25,696 nt of DNA from CAYYEF01 sp964470825 (GCA_964470825.1 CAYYEF010000008.1:1-25696); one strand, 5' to 3'; shown: positions 14,471-22,977, numbered from the stretch's first letter. Numbers and translations: made by a program. The notes: generated by a model from the letters alone, not told the origin.

Positions 14471-15718
14471 TTACAACTCCTCACTAATCCTCAGCAACTC
14501 GTTATATTTCGCAGTTCTATCAGTTCGGCACATTGAGCCTGTTTTAATTTGACCTGTTCCAAGTCCAACTACAAGATGAGAGATTGTGGTGTCTTCTGTT
14601 TCGCCTGAACGGTGAGAAATGATGGCCTTGAAATTTGCCTCATGAGCCATTTTTACCGCATCAAAAGTTTCAGATAAAGTTCCAATTTGATTAACTTTAA
14701 CCAAAATAGCATTACCTGCTTTTTCGTCGATTCCCCGTTTCAAGAATTTTGTATTAGTTACAAATAAATCATCTCCTACAAGTTGAACCTTATCACCGAT
14801 TTTTTCTGTCAGCATTTTCCATCCTTCCCAATCGCTTTCTGCTAAGCCATCTTCGATTGATTGAATAGGATACTTTTCTGTTAAATCAACTAGCCAGTTT
14901 ACAAATTCTTCTGTTGATAAAACTTTACCTTCTGTTTCTAAATGATATTTTCCATCTCTATAAAACTCACTAGAAGCCACATCAAGAGCAAAAACAACAT
15001 CAGTGCCCAATTTATATCCAGCTCTTTCAATCGCTTGAGAAACTAGTTCCAAAGCCTCGGCGTTACCACCCTTCACGCTCGGAGCAAAACCTCCTTCATC
15101 TCCAACAGTTGTTCCGTAACCAGCTTCAGCAATAACTTTTTTCAAATGATGAAAAATTTCGGCACTCATTTGCATTCTGTGTGCAAAATCGCGACCACCG
15201 ATTGGTTGAATCATGAACTCTTGGATATCAGTTGAGTTAGCAGCGTGTTGACCACCATTCACAATATTTACCATTGGAATTGGTAAAGAAAAATCTCGGG
15301 TAGAACCAGAGATATTTTTAATGTGAGCATATAGAGGAATTTTTTTAGAAATAGCAGAAGCTTTTGCCACAGCCATAGAAACAGCAAGAAGAGCATTTGC
15401 ACCTAATCGTGCTTTTGTTCCAGTCCCATCCAAATCAATCATGATTTGATCTATCTCTCTTTGATTTTCGGCGTCTTTACCAAGAAGAGCGGGCTTAATA
15501 ACCTCTAAAACATTTTGAACAGCTTTTAAAACACCTTTACCCAAATAAACAGACTTATCGCCATCACGTAATTCAAGAGCTTCATTTGAACCAGTGGAAG
15601 CACCAGAAGGAACAGCGGCTCGTCCAAGTGTGCCATCTTCTAAAATAACATCGGCTTCTACTGTTGGATTTCCTCGTGAATCAATAATTTGTCGTGCTTT
15701 AATATCTGTAATTTTCAT
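14471..15718 (-). CDS. eno: Enolase (phosphopyruvate hydratase)
   Basis: Interconverts 2-phosphoglycerate and phosphoenolpyruvate in glycolysis; a Mg-dependent cytoplasmic enzyme. The 415-residue sequence is normal length and keeps the diagnostic motifs: ARQIIDSRGNPTVEADV at the start, PSGASTGSNEALELRDGD, NGGQHAANS, GDEGGFAP, IEDGLAESDWEGW, VGDDLFVTN (metal Asp), LVKVNQIGT (catalytic Lys) and SHRSGETEDTTI, ending in GSMCRTDRTAKYNELLRI. The gene appears to stand alone, 52 bases upstream of the dehydrogenase gene and 83 bases from the alkyltransferase gene. No Shine-Dalgarno is visible. Confidence 0.98.
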   Translation of the reverse strand: MKITDIKARQIIDSRGNPTVEADVILEDGTLGRAAVPSGASTGSNEALELRDGDKSVYLGKGVLKAVQNVLEVIKPALLGKDAENQREIDQIMIDLDGTGTKARLGANALLAVSMAVAKASAISKKIPLYAHIKNISGSTRDFSLPIPMVNIVNGGQHAANSTDIQEFMIQPIGGRDFAHRMQMSAEIFHHLKKVIAEAGYGTTVGDEGGFAPSVKGGNAEALELVSQAIERAGYKLGTDVVFALDVASSEFYRDGKYHLETEGKVLSTEEFVNWLVDLTEKYPIQSIEDGLAESDWEGWKMLTEKIGDKVQLVGDDLFVTNTKFLKRGIDEKAGNAILVKVNQIGTLSETFDAVKMAHEANFKAIISHRSGETEDTTISHLVVGLGTGQIKTGSMCRTDRTAKYNELLRISEEL

Positions 15719-15801
15719 AAAATTGTAAAAGTTATTTTTATATTTTTAATACTATTTTGATGCCCAATTTTTAAATTCCCCTTTGTTTAAAAGGATTATA
15801 A

Positions 15802-16077
15802 TTATACCAAAGCCCCCTCTTGTCGCAAAATTTGTAGTTTTTTAGTAGAACCACCCCGATTATAGTCGCCAATTTTACCATCGCTTCTGATTACACGGTG
15901 ACACGGTACAGTTTTGTCGTAGTTGGCTTTCATCAAATTTCCTACCACCCTAGCTGCCTTTTCGTTCCCAGCTTTTTTAGCTACTTCCTTATAAGTTAAA
16001 ACTTTCCCTTTTGGAATTTTACGCACGACGTCTAATACTTTTTCTTTGAAAGTTTTAACTATTTTTTGTGGCGCCAT
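15802..16077 (-). CDS. One-domain O6-alkylguanine-DNA alkyltransferase family protein
   Basis: A 91-residue protein equal to the C-terminal DNA-binding and active-site domain of Ogt/MGMT, which repairs O6-alkylguanine by moving the alkyl group onto its own cysteine. Visible are the helix-turn-helix (GKVLTYKEVAKKAG), AARVVGNLMKAN and the active-site PCHRVI (C59), then GKIGDYNRGGSTKKLQILRQEG. Alkyltransferase-like proteins replace this Cys by Trp, so this one should be catalytically competent. The N-terminal domain of full-length enzymes (about 160-200 residues) is absent; such short forms are known. The start is ATG; a 21-codon reading frame lies just upstream. Confidence 0.9.
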   Translation of the reverse strand: MAPQKIVKTFKEKVLDVVRKIPKGKVLTYKEVAKKAGNEKAARVVGNLMKANYDKTVPCHRVIRSDGKIGDYNRGGSTKKLQILRQEGALV

Positions 16078-16088
16078 TTTAAATAAAA

Positions 16089-16154
16089 TTAAGAGTATTT
16101 TTTAAATACATATGCCGCTATAAGAAACAAAACAATCATGAAAAACAAATCCAT
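16089..16154 (-). CDS. Possible 21-residue one-helix membrane peptide
   Basis: The minus strand reads ATG then DLFFMIVLFLIAAYVFKKY and S before TAA. The product would be a single hydrophobic helix with a basic end, the shape of many real small membrane proteins. TACAAT lies 6 bases before the ATG, as in other leaderless genes of this window. It could equally be the 5' leader of the alkyltransferase gene, which begins 11 bases further on. There is no homology evidence. Confidence 0.3.
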   Translation of the reverse strand: MDLFFMIVLFLIAAYVFKKYS

Positions 16155-16181
16155 ATCTATATTGTAGCAAATTTATATTTT

Positions 16182-16208
16182 GAAATAAAAAATCGCCGAT
16201 CAAGGCGA
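16182..16208 (-). terminator. Intrinsic terminator of typA
   Basis: A 5-bp stem TCGCC/GGCGA (16193-16197 with 16204-16208, 6-base loop), followed on the minus strand by a run of Ts (TTTTTTATTTC). It starts 18 bases after the typA stop. Confidence 0.75.
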
Positions 16209-16226
16209 GTTTTTATTAAAAGATTA

Positions 16227-18020
16227 TTATATTGCTTTTCTTTCGTTTAGTTTTCGAGCATTTTCAGTCAAGAATTTTTTACGTAATCTAACGTCTTTTG
16301 GAGTAATTTCTAGATATTCATCTTCTCGCATTAAACCAAGAGCTTTTTCCAAAGTTAAATCAAATGGAGGAGTTAGTTGAATAACACCATCTGAACCAGA
16401 AGCTCGCATGTTAGTCAATTGTTTACCTTTTGTAGGATTAACAGTCATGTCTTCACCTTTTGTAGTGTAACCAATAACCATACCTTCATAAACTTCCGCA
16501 GTAGGAGCAATATACAAAACTCCTCTTTCTTGAAGATTATTTAGAGAGAAAGCTAAAGCTTTTCCAGAAGCCATAGAAATCATTGAGCCATATTCAGTCT
16601 TTTTAATTTCTCCAGCATATGGCGCAAATTGTGAAAAGATACTTGTTAAAATTCCTTCACCTTTAGTATCGACAATGAATTCATTTCTATAACCAAGCAA
16701 TCCACGAGTTGGAACTTCGAAGATAAATCGAGTTTGTCCACGATCTTGTTTCATGTCTTTCATAATACCTTTTCGGTTTCCAATTTTTTCCATAACTACA
16801 CCAGTAAATTCATCTGGTACAAGAATTGTCACTTCTTCGAAAGGTTCACATTTTACTCCATCAATTTCTTTAATAATAATTTCTGGTTGAGAAACAGACA
16901 TCTCAAAACCTTCACGTCTCATGTGTTCAAGTAAAACAGCTAAGTGCAATTCACCACGCCCAAAAACTTTGAAAGCTGCACCATTATCCAAGTCAACTTG
17001 GAGACCAACGTTTATCTCAAGTTCTTTTTCTAATCTTTCACGAATTTGTCTTGAAGTTAAAAGTTTTCCAACGCGACCAGCAAAAGGAGAATCATTAACC
17101 ATCATATTCAATGATAGGGTTGGTTCATCAATGTGAATTGGGGCAAGAGTGGCAGAGGCCTCATTATCAGTCAAAGTTTCTCCGATGAAAATATCGGGTA
17201 AACCAGCCACCATAACGATATCTCCTGTTTCAGCTTCTTCTACAACTTTTTTATCAAATCCTTCAAAAGTAAATAGTTTTGTAATTTTACCAGTGTGCAT
17301 TTTTCCTTCTGGATCTTTAGCATAAATAGTTGAACCGCTTTTTATCTTTCCAGAATAAATTCGGCAAATACCCATACGTCCAAGGAAATTATCATAAGCC
17401 AAGTTAAACACTTGAGCTTGTAAAGGTTCTGCTGATTTTTTCTCATCAGAAGCAACAGCAACTTTTTCTAAAATTAAATCAAGAAGTGGAGTTAGGTCTT
17501 TTAATTCATCTTCCATTTTTAATTTTGCAGTTCCGTCTCGACCAATTGCATAGACAGTTTCAAAATTTAATTGCTCGTCGTTTGCTCCTAAATCAAAGAA
17601 TAATTCGTAAACTTCATCATGAGCTTTTTTAACATCAGCAGTTGGCTTATCAATTTTATTCAAAACAAGAATAGGTTTAAGACCAAGTTCAAGAGATTTT
17701 TTCAAAACAAATTTAGTTTGAGGCATTGGACCTTCGGCCGCATCAACTACAAGAAGCACTGAATCGATTGAACGCAAAACTCGTTCTACTTCTGAACCAA
17801 AGTCGGCGTGACCTGGTGTATCTAGAATATTAATTTTTGTATTTTTATAATATACAGAAGTGTTTTTAGCGTAAATAGTAATACCTCGCTCTTGTTCTAG
17901 AGCGTTTGAGTCCATTGAAACAGACCCGTCAGACATACCAGTAAACTGCAGAATCTTGTCTGTCAGGGTTGTTTTTCCATGGTCCACATGGGCAATAATT
18001 GCAATGTTTCGAATTTCCAT
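16227..18020 (-). CDS. typA: Ribosome-associated GTPase TypA/BipA
   Basis: An EF-G-like translational GTPase that binds ribosomes and supports growth under stress and ribosome assembly in the cold. The G-domain motifs are intact: AHVDHGKTTLT (P-loop, 10-20), RGITI, DTPGHADFG and NKID. The remainder follows the family, including FGRGELHLAVLLEHMRREGFE, the domain V block TRGLLGYRNEF, and the C-terminal blocks KGKQLTNMRASGSD and REDEYLEITPKDVRLRKK specific to TypA. At 597 residues it is full length. It starts 17 bases after the terminator of the upstream DUF1295 gene, so it probably has its own promoter, but I could not identify one with confidence. Confidence 0.98.
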   Translation of the reverse strand: MEIRNIAIIAHVDHGKTTLTDKILQFTGMSDGSVSMDSNALEQERGITIYAKNTSVYYKNTKINILDTPGHADFGSEVERVLRSIDSVLLVVDAAEGPMPQTKFVLKKSLELGLKPILVLNKIDKPTADVKKAHDEVYELFFDLGANDEQLNFETVYAIGRDGTAKLKMEDELKDLTPLLDLILEKVAVASDEKKSAEPLQAQVFNLAYDNFLGRMGICRIYSGKIKSGSTIYAKDPEGKMHTGKITKLFTFEGFDKKVVEEAETGDIVMVAGLPDIFIGETLTDNEASATLAPIHIDEPTLSLNMMVNDSPFAGRVGKLLTSRQIRERLEKELEINVGLQVDLDNGAAFKVFGRGELHLAVLLEHMRREGFEMSVSQPEIIIKEIDGVKCEPFEEVTILVPDEFTGVVMEKIGNRKGIMKDMKQDRGQTRFIFEVPTRGLLGYRNEFIVDTKGEGILTSIFSQFAPYAGEIKKTEYGSMISMASGKALAFSLNNLQERGVLYIAPTAEVYEGMVIGYTTKGEDMTVNPTKGKQLTNMRASGSDGVIQLTPPFDLTLEKALGLMREDEYLEITPKDVRLRKKFLTENARKLNERKAI

Positions 18021-18022
18021 TT

Positions 18023-18060
18023 GTTTAAAATTAAAACGCCTTATCGGCGCGATTAAGGCG
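18023..18060 (-). terminator. Intrinsic terminator of the DUF2177-DUF1295 pair
   Basis: Stem CGCCTTA/TAAGGCG (18037-18043 with 18054-18060). The inner TCG/CGA lets it extend past a one-base bulge. TTTTAATTTT follows on the minus strand, immediately before the typA ATG. Confidence 0.88.
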
Positions 18061-18101
18061 CTAATTAAAGCATATATTTTAATTTTTGGGAAGCCCTTGT
18101 T

Positions 18102-18878
18102 TTAGGCTTTGGGTGGTAAAGGAAAAAATATGCTTGTTTTCTTTTTATATTCTTCAAAAGCAGGGTCGCCTTTTTTACGATTTTCCAAAAGCGGAATTCC
18201 TGAAACAAACAATATTAAAAAAGTAATAGTGATTGGTCCAATAATTGTTAGCCAGGTAAAAGGTGCCGAAATAGCAATAATCCAAATTCCCCACCACATA
18301 GTTACTTCGCCAAAATAATTTGGATGACGTGTATATTTCCATAAACCAGTTTGTAAAATCTTTCCTTTATTTTCTGGGTTCTTGATAAATTGGGAAAGTT
18401 GATAATCACCAACAGTTTCAAAAAAGAATCCAATAGTCCAGATGGTTAATCCAACATAATCAAGCCAAGTAATTTTTCCACCGAAGATAATCGCAACTAC
18501 GGCAGGCATAACTACAACCAACATTAATAATCCCTGCAATAAAAAAACTTGGAGATAAGTTCTTGGTAAAAAATATTTACCCCAATCCTCCCTCCATTTT
18601 TTATATCTTGAATCTTCTTTTTTACCTTTATTTCTGATGAAGATATGAATTGAAAGTCTAAATGCCCACATTGCAACCAAAAATAAAACAATTAAACTTT
18701 TTCCAAAAGTATCACCCAAGAATAAATATGCATACAGTGCACAAATTAAGAAACCAATTCCCCATGCAATATCGGCAACATCATTTCTTTTAAAAAGAAT
18801 AGCAACCCCAAACCAAAAAGACATATAAATTAATATTATTAGGCCCAAACTTATGTATGTGTTTAAGATTAAATCCAT
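18102..18878 (-). CDS. DUF1295 membrane protein (steroid 5-alpha-reductase-like)
   Basis: A 258-residue polytopic membrane protein with about six or seven hydrophobic segments. The C-terminal block LWKYTRHPNYFGEVTMWWG (RHPNYFGE at 184-191) is the nucleotide-binding signature shared with sterol reductases and isoprenylcysteine methyltransferases, and it defines DUF1295. The early segment KRNDVADIAWGIGF is also typical. Its substrate in bacteria is not established; lipid modification is plausible. The gene follows DUF2177 by 6 bases. This pairing also occurs in proteobacterial clusters with fatty-acid-modifying and oxidative-stress genes, as far as I recall. The call is firm for family, open for function. 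Confidence 0.9.
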   Translation of the reverse strand: MDLILNTYISLGLIILIYMSFWFGVAILFKRNDVADIAWGIGFLICALYAYLFLGDTFGKSLIVLFLVAMWAFRLSIHIFIRNKGKKEDSRYKKWREDWGKYFLPRTYLQVFLLQGLLMLVVVMPAVVAIIFGGKITWLDYVGLTIWTIGFFFETVGDYQLSQFIKNPENKGKILQTGLWKYTRHPNYFGEVTMWWGIWIIAISAPFTWLTIIGPITITFLILFVSGIPLLENRKKGDPAFEEYKKKTSIFFPLPPKA

Positions 18879-18884
18879 ATATTT

Positions 18885-19289
18885 TTATGAGAAAAATTTA
18901 TAAACAAATTTTGCAATTACAGAAATTGTACCAGTTAACAATGAACCCCAAGCCAAATCAACAATTGTTATAATGGCCGGCCAATTTTTCATAGTAGCGT
19001 CATTTGTTAAATCATAAGTACCATAAGCCACTAAACCAAACAGTGCTCCGTACAAAAACAATTTTAAATATGAGAAATTACCAGATAAAGCAGGTAGAAT
19101 AACCAGAACAGTTAAACCGAAAATAAAAATTAAATAAAATATTATTGCGGGTGCAATATTAGGGGTACTACTTAAAAGATGACCAATATATTTTTGATAA
19201 AAAGGTTTCATGGTTAAAGAAAGCCAAACTAAATCAATGACAAGCATTGAAATAATAGCTGATGAATACGTAATTAAAAATGTTTTCAT
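18885..19289 (-). CDS. DUF2177 family membrane protein
   Basis: A 134-residue protein with four hydrophobic segments (about residues 5-25, 46-68, 76-92, 108-130). The block GALFGLVAYGTYDLTNDATMKNWP (81-104) followed by VDLAWGSLLTG is the family signature, and conserved Asp residues (D19, D93, D111) sit at helix ends. Function is unknown. It is the first gene of a two-gene unit with DUF1295, with its own promoter and a strong terminator after the second gene. Confidence 0.9.
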   Translation of the reverse strand: MKTFLITYSSAIISMLVIDLVWLSLTMKPFYQKYIGHLLSSTPNIAPAIIFYLIFIFGLTVLVILPALSGNFSYLKLFLYGALFGLVAYGTYDLTNDATMKNWPAIITIVDLAWGSLLTGTISVIAKFVYKFFS

Positions 19290-19295
19290 AATATA

Positions 19296-19323
19296 ATTCT
19301 ACTGCTTTAATTTAGATTAGCAA
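19296..19323 (-). promoter_or_regulatory. Promoter of the DUF2177-DUF1295 unit
   Basis: -35 TTGCTA (19318-19323), 16-base spacer, -10 TAGAAT (19296-19301), then 6 bases to the ATG at 19289. This predicts a transcript that starts at the start codon. Confidence 0.6.
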
Positions 19324-20487
19324 TTAGTGATGGTGTCCATGTGAATGACTATAAGAATGTCCGTGTGATTTTTTAGGAGAATAATTTTTCAAATAAATAA
19401 CAGCCAAAAAAGTGACGATCGGAACCGTCAAAACAAGACCAATACTTCCAATAATAGTACGGATAATTTCTGTGGAAAAAATTTCCATATTTATTACTGT
19501 ATTAAAATCAAAATTATATATTTTGAAAAGTAACAATAATGGCAAAGCTGTTCCTGTATAAGCCAGAACCAAAGTATTTACAAGGGCTCCAACATGCTCT
19601 TTTCCAACACGCATCGCTCTTTTATAAACTTCTAATCTGCTAATATTTTTGTTGCTATCGAATAATTCTGTTACAACAGCAGATTGCGTAACAGCAATAT
19701 CGTCTAAAACTCCGAGAACTCCAATAATAATTGCTCCAAGTAAAAGACCTGAAAAATCTAAAGAGCCGCCAGTATTAAAATTTAAATAAACAGCGGCTTC
19801 TTCTGAAAAACCAGAGAGCTTGGTAATTTTAACTGCAATAGTAGCTAATATACTTGTAATTAAAACAGAAATCATAGTACCAACATAAGCAACCAATGAT
19901 TCTCGATTAAAGCCGTGAGTGAAAAATATGGCAGCAAACAAAATTCCAGAGGCAACTAAAATACAGGCTAGTAAAGGATGCCAGCCAGCTAAGATTGTTG
20001 GGATTAAAATATAGAATATAGCCAAAAAACTACCAATCAAAGCGATCAAAGATCTGGCACCTTGCTTACCACCAAAAAATAAAATTACAGCAACAAATAA
20101 AGCAACGAAAAAATATATCTGATTAGTCCTGTTAATATTTGTAATAACATACCGCTCTACCCCACCCACATCAATCAGGTAATTAAGAAATACTTTATCT
20201 CCTTTTCCGACCTCAGGAAAATCACTTTCAAAAGTAACTATTTTGTCTTTTTGTGGTCCATCTAGAAGTTTGACTTCTAAAACTTTATAGACGCTCTTAA
20301 CCCCGTTCCATCCGACGTCTCGTTCCTCCTCATTCTTAACATCTAAAATTTTTGCACTATAAGTTCCTTGGTAGTCATTGTGTATTTGTTGAGCAGAACT
20401 AAAAGAGGTTATTCCGTAACTTAAGAAAATTATAAAAATAAATAAAGTAAAATATTTTATTAAATTATTTTTTATTTTTAATTTCAT
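19324..20487 (-). CDS. YibE/F family membrane protein with His-rich tail
   Basis: A protein of about 387 residues. A first hydrophobic helix is followed by an extracytoplasmic beta-like domain (YQGTYSAKILDVKNEEERDVG ... GDKVFLNYLID, given in parts), then seven or so membrane helices. These carry the family blocks GARSLIALIGSFLAIFYI and GGSLDFSGLLLGAIIIG, then LGVLDDIAVTQSAVV. YibE/F proteins are conserved but uncharacterised. The C-terminus ends HGHSYSHSHGHHH, a likely metal-binding tail. The frame could open at a TTG (20493), but the ATG at 20487 is preferred. Either way it overlaps the end of thrS (by 23 bases from the ATG), so translation is probably coupled. Confidence 0.88.
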   Translation of the reverse strand: MKLKIKNNLIKYFTLFIFIIFLSYGITSFSSAQQIHNDYQGTYSAKILDVKNEEERDVGWNGVKSVYKVLEVKLLDGPQKDKIVTFESDFPEVGKGDKVFLNYLIDVGGVERYVITNINRTNQIYFFVALFVAVILFFGGKQGARSLIALIGSFLAIFYILIPTILAGWHPLLACILVASGILFAAIFFTHGFNRESLVAYVGTMISVLITSILATIAVKITKLSGFSEEAAVYLNFNTGGSLDFSGLLLGAIIIGVLGVLDDIAVTQSAVVTELFDSNKNISRLEVYKRAMRVGKEHVGALVNTLVLAYTGTALPLLLLFKIYNFDFNTVINMEIFSTEIIRTIIGSIGLVLTVPIVTFLAVIYLKNYSPKKSHGHSYSHSHGHHH

Positions 20488-22213
20488 CAACAATTTTATT
20501 GATAATTTCTTGTACTGAAAAAGTTCCTAAATTTCCCGCATCACGATTTTCAACTGTAATAGAATTACTCTCTATTTCCTTATCGCCAATAATCAACACA
20601 TATGGGATTCTCTCATTTTTAGCGGCTCTAACTTTTTTACCAAGATTTTCATCTTGAGACATAAATTCAGTCCGTACATTATTTTGGCGCAATGATTCAT
20701 AAATTTTTGAAGCATATTCATTATGATTTTCTCTAACAGGTATAACAGCAACCTGTATTGGTGAAAGCCAAGTTGGAAAATTACCAGCATATTTCTCTAT
20801 CAAGAAAGCCATGATTCTTTCTATAGCCCCGATTGAAGATCTATGAATAACCAAAGCTTCCTTTTCAAAACCATCAGAGTCTTTGTATTTTAAATCAAAT
20901 CTTTTTGGCATAACGAAATCATACTGCACAGTAAAAGCAGTATTTTCTTTACCAGTAACATCTTTCATTTGAATATCAATTTTTGGACCGTAGAATGCGG
21001 CCTCTGCTTCAGCTTCAATAAAAGGAGAACCTCTTTTTTGTAAAACTTTTCTTAACTCACCTTCAGCTAAATCCCAAGCAACAGAATCATCAAAATATTT
21101 TTCAGTATTTTTCCTATCACCCAGAGATAGTCGATATGAGTAATCTTTACCTAATTCAATTCCGAAAACCTTTGTAACATACTCGATTAAATCTAAAGCC
21201 TTCTCAACTTCTTCACCAGCCTGAACAGAATCCTTACAAATTATATGAGCATCAGCTAGACAGAAACTGCGCACTCGTACTAACCCAGAAAGTTCCCCAG
21301 ATTGTTCATAGCGATATAGTTTTGCCATTTCAGCAATTCTCATCGGTAAATCTTTATAAGTTCTAGGTTTTGAAACATACAATTCAAAATGATGGGGACA
21401 TGTCATTGGACGAAGCATGAATTCTTCCTCATCAATTTTAATTGGAGCATACATTGAATCTTTATAATAAGGGTAGTGACCAGATTTTTTATATAAATCT
21501 AATTTAGCAATATCAGGAGTATATACGTGCCTGTAACCACGACGAATTTCTTCATCAACAATAAATCTCTCTAATTCTCGGCGAATTGTGGCACCTTTTT
21601 CAGTCCATAGCGGTAAACCCTTTCCAACTACTTCTGAAAATACAAATAAATCTAATTCTTTACCTAGTTTTTTATGATCGCGTTTTTTAGCCTCTTCTTG
21701 ATTTGAAATATAATTTTCAAGTTCTTCTTTAGAATCAAAAGCATATCCATAAATACGAGTAAGCATTTTATTTTTTTCATCACCACGCCAATATGCTCCA
21801 GCCACCCTGATTAACTTAAATCCACTAGCATCAATTTCTGAACAATCATCAACATGTCCTCCACGACATAAATCTGTAAAATCGCCAGATTTATATAAAG
21901 TTACCACTTCACCTTTTGATGAAATTTCATCTATTAATTCTAATTTATATACATTTTCTGAAAATATTTTTTTAGCCTCTTCTGGTGAAATTTCAATCTT
22001 TTCAAAACCTTTCCAAGTTTTTAAAATTTCACGCATTTTTTGTTCAATTTTTGAAAAGTCTTTTTCAGAAACAGTTTCTGAAAAATCAAAATCATAATAA
22101 AAACCATTGTCTACTGCTGGACCAATTGTTGGCTTTGCATTTGGCCATATTTCCAATACAGCTGCAGCCAAAAGATGTGCTAAAGAGTGTCTTTTTTGTT
22201 CAATTAAATTCAT
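20465..22213 (-). CDS. thrS: Threonyl-tRNA synthetase lacking the TGS domain
   Basis: Charges tRNA-Thr with threonine. The 582-residue protein starts directly in the editing domain (HSLAHLLAAAV, H9 and H13; later GDFTDLCRGGHVDD and AYWRGDEKNKML). The class II catalytic core shows TEKGATIRRELERF, FMLRPMTCPHHFELY (zinc Cys), RIAEMAKLYRYEQSGELSGLVRVRSF (motif 2, in parts) and HRSSIGAIERIMAFLIE (motif 3). The anticodon-binding domain is at the end (QVAVIPVRENHNEYA). Typical bacterial enzymes are about 640 residues and carry an extra TGS domain of about 60 residues first; it is absent, and no start codon upstream could supply it. A probable -10 (TATAGT, 22225-22230) lies 11 bases before the ATG. 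Confidence 0.97.
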   Translation of the reverse strand: MNLIEQKRHSLAHLLAAAVLEIWPNAKPTIGPAVDNGFYYDFDFSETVSEKDFSKIEQKMREILKTWKGFEKIEISPEEAKKIFSENVYKLELIDEISSKGEVVTLYKSGDFTDLCRGGHVDDCSEIDASGFKLIRVAGAYWRGDEKNKMLTRIYGYAFDSKEELENYISNQEEAKKRDHKKLGKELDLFVFSEVVGKGLPLWTEKGATIRRELERFIVDEEIRRGYRHVYTPDIAKLDLYKKSGHYPYYKDSMYAPIKIDEEEFMLRPMTCPHHFELYVSKPRTYKDLPMRIAEMAKLYRYEQSGELSGLVRVRSFCLADAHIICKDSVQAGEEVEKALDLIEYVTKVFGIELGKDYSYRLSLGDRKNTEKYFDDSVAWDLAEGELRKVLQKRGSPFIEAEAEAAFYGPKIDIQMKDVTGKENTAFTVQYDFVMPKRFDLKYKDSDGFEKEALVIHRSSIGAIERIMAFLIEKYAGNFPTWLSPIQVAVIPVRENHNEYASKIYESLRQNNVRTEFMSQDENLGKKVRAAKNERIPYVLIIGDKEIESNSITVENRDAGNLGTFSVQEIINKIVDEIKNKK

Positions 22214-22251
22214 TTTTAAATGATACTATATTAGTAAAAATAATCAAAAAA

Positions 22252-22701
22252 CTAACTAGCTCTTGATTTCCTACTTTTCTTCTGTTGTGCTGCATAATCT
22301 GCTGCTGCTTGAGCGGCTGCTTGTTCTGCGGCTAATTTAGCTGCTTGTTGTTCAGCCGCAAGCTTTGCGGCAGCTTCAGCAGCAGCTTTTTCACGAGCAG
22401 CTTGAGCATTTTGAGCGTCTATTATAGCCTGTTGTCTTGCAGCCTCTGTTTTAGCTTGATTGATTTTAATCTGTTCTTGTTTCCTTTGTTCTTCTATTAA
22501 AATTCTATTCGCTTCTTCTTGAGCAGCTAAAGTATTTGCATCAGCCTTTCTTTTTACTTCTTCTTTTTGTCTATAAAGTTCTGCTTGTTGATTAATATAA
22601 TTTTCTTTTAATTTTTTTTGATTATAAAAAAAAGATCCACTAAATACAGTAATACCTATCAAAGAAAAAGTTATGAGAACATTTAAAAAATCTTTTTTCA
22701 T
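22252..22701 (-). CDS. Ala/Gln-rich coiled-coil protein with membrane anchor
   Basis: A 149-residue protein with one N-terminal hydrophobic helix (about residues 9-26) and then a continuous, highly charged helix rich in Ala, Glu, Gln and Lys. In the second half there are near-repeats of AAEQQAAKLA and AAEQAAAQAA. The end is basic (KKSRKSRAS). The composition resembles the long helix of TolA or other envelope-spanning coiled coils, but low-complexity helices look alike and homology is not implied. It probably reaches out from the cytoplasmic membrane. It lies 38 bases before thrS on the same strand. Confidence 0.65.
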   Translation of the reverse strand: MKKDFLNVLITFSLIGITVFSGSFFYNQKKLKENYINQQAELYRQKEEVKRKADANTLAAQEEANRILIEEQRKQEQIKINQAKTEAARQQAIIDAQNAQAAREKAAAEAAAKLAAEQQAAKLAAEQAAAQAAADYAAQQKKSRKSRAS

Positions 22702-22732
22702 ATTTTAGTTTTTTGATCTTTTTATATATAAA

Positions 22733-22903
22733 TTAATCTAATTTTTGCCACATATGAACATCGCTTTTTCTAACTTCACATTCTGCACACTTAAAATCAT
22801 CTGGGAGTTGTTCCCATTTAGTTCCTGGTGCAATTCCTCTTTCAGGAAATCCTACAGCCTCATCATAAATCCAGCCGCACTCTAAACAAACATATTGTGA
22901 CAT
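22733..22903 (-). CDS. Rubredoxin
   Basis: A 56-residue one-iron electron carrier. The minus strand from 22903 reads MSQYVCLECGWIYDEAVGFP, then ERGIAPGTKWEQLPDDFKCA and ECEVRKSDVHMW. The four iron ligands are C6, C9, C39 and C42 in the two usual CxxC knuckles, with the standard GIAPGTxWexLPdDfxC segment. Length is normal for the family. The gene is divergent from the apbE operon, and their promoters lie back to back, which hints at a shared redox role. Rubredoxins pass electrons between flavoproteins and acceptors such as oxygen- or peroxide-reducing enzymes; the partner here is not known. Confidence 0.95.
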   Translation of the reverse strand: MSQYVCLECGWIYDEAVGFPERGIAPGTKWEQLPDDFKCAECEVRKSDVHMWQKLD

Positions 22904-22934
22904 ACAAAATTAAATTAAATACTAATTAAATAAT

Positions 22935-22940
22935 ATTATA
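22935..22940 (-). promoter_or_regulatory. Extended -10 promoter of rubredoxin
   Basis: The minus strand reads TGGTATAAT (TGn plus perfect TATAAT). The start codon at 22903 is 31 bases away, so this transcript has a leader of about 25 bases, with no clear Shine-Dalgarno. Confidence 0.7.
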
Positions 22941-22977
22941 CCACTTTTAATAAATTTGGGTAAGTATTTATAAAAAC

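Noticed and set aside
15802..16077. Alkyltransferase-like (ATL) protein, the non-catalytic relative.
   Set aside because: The motif is PCHRV with the active Cys, not the PWHRV of ATL proteins.
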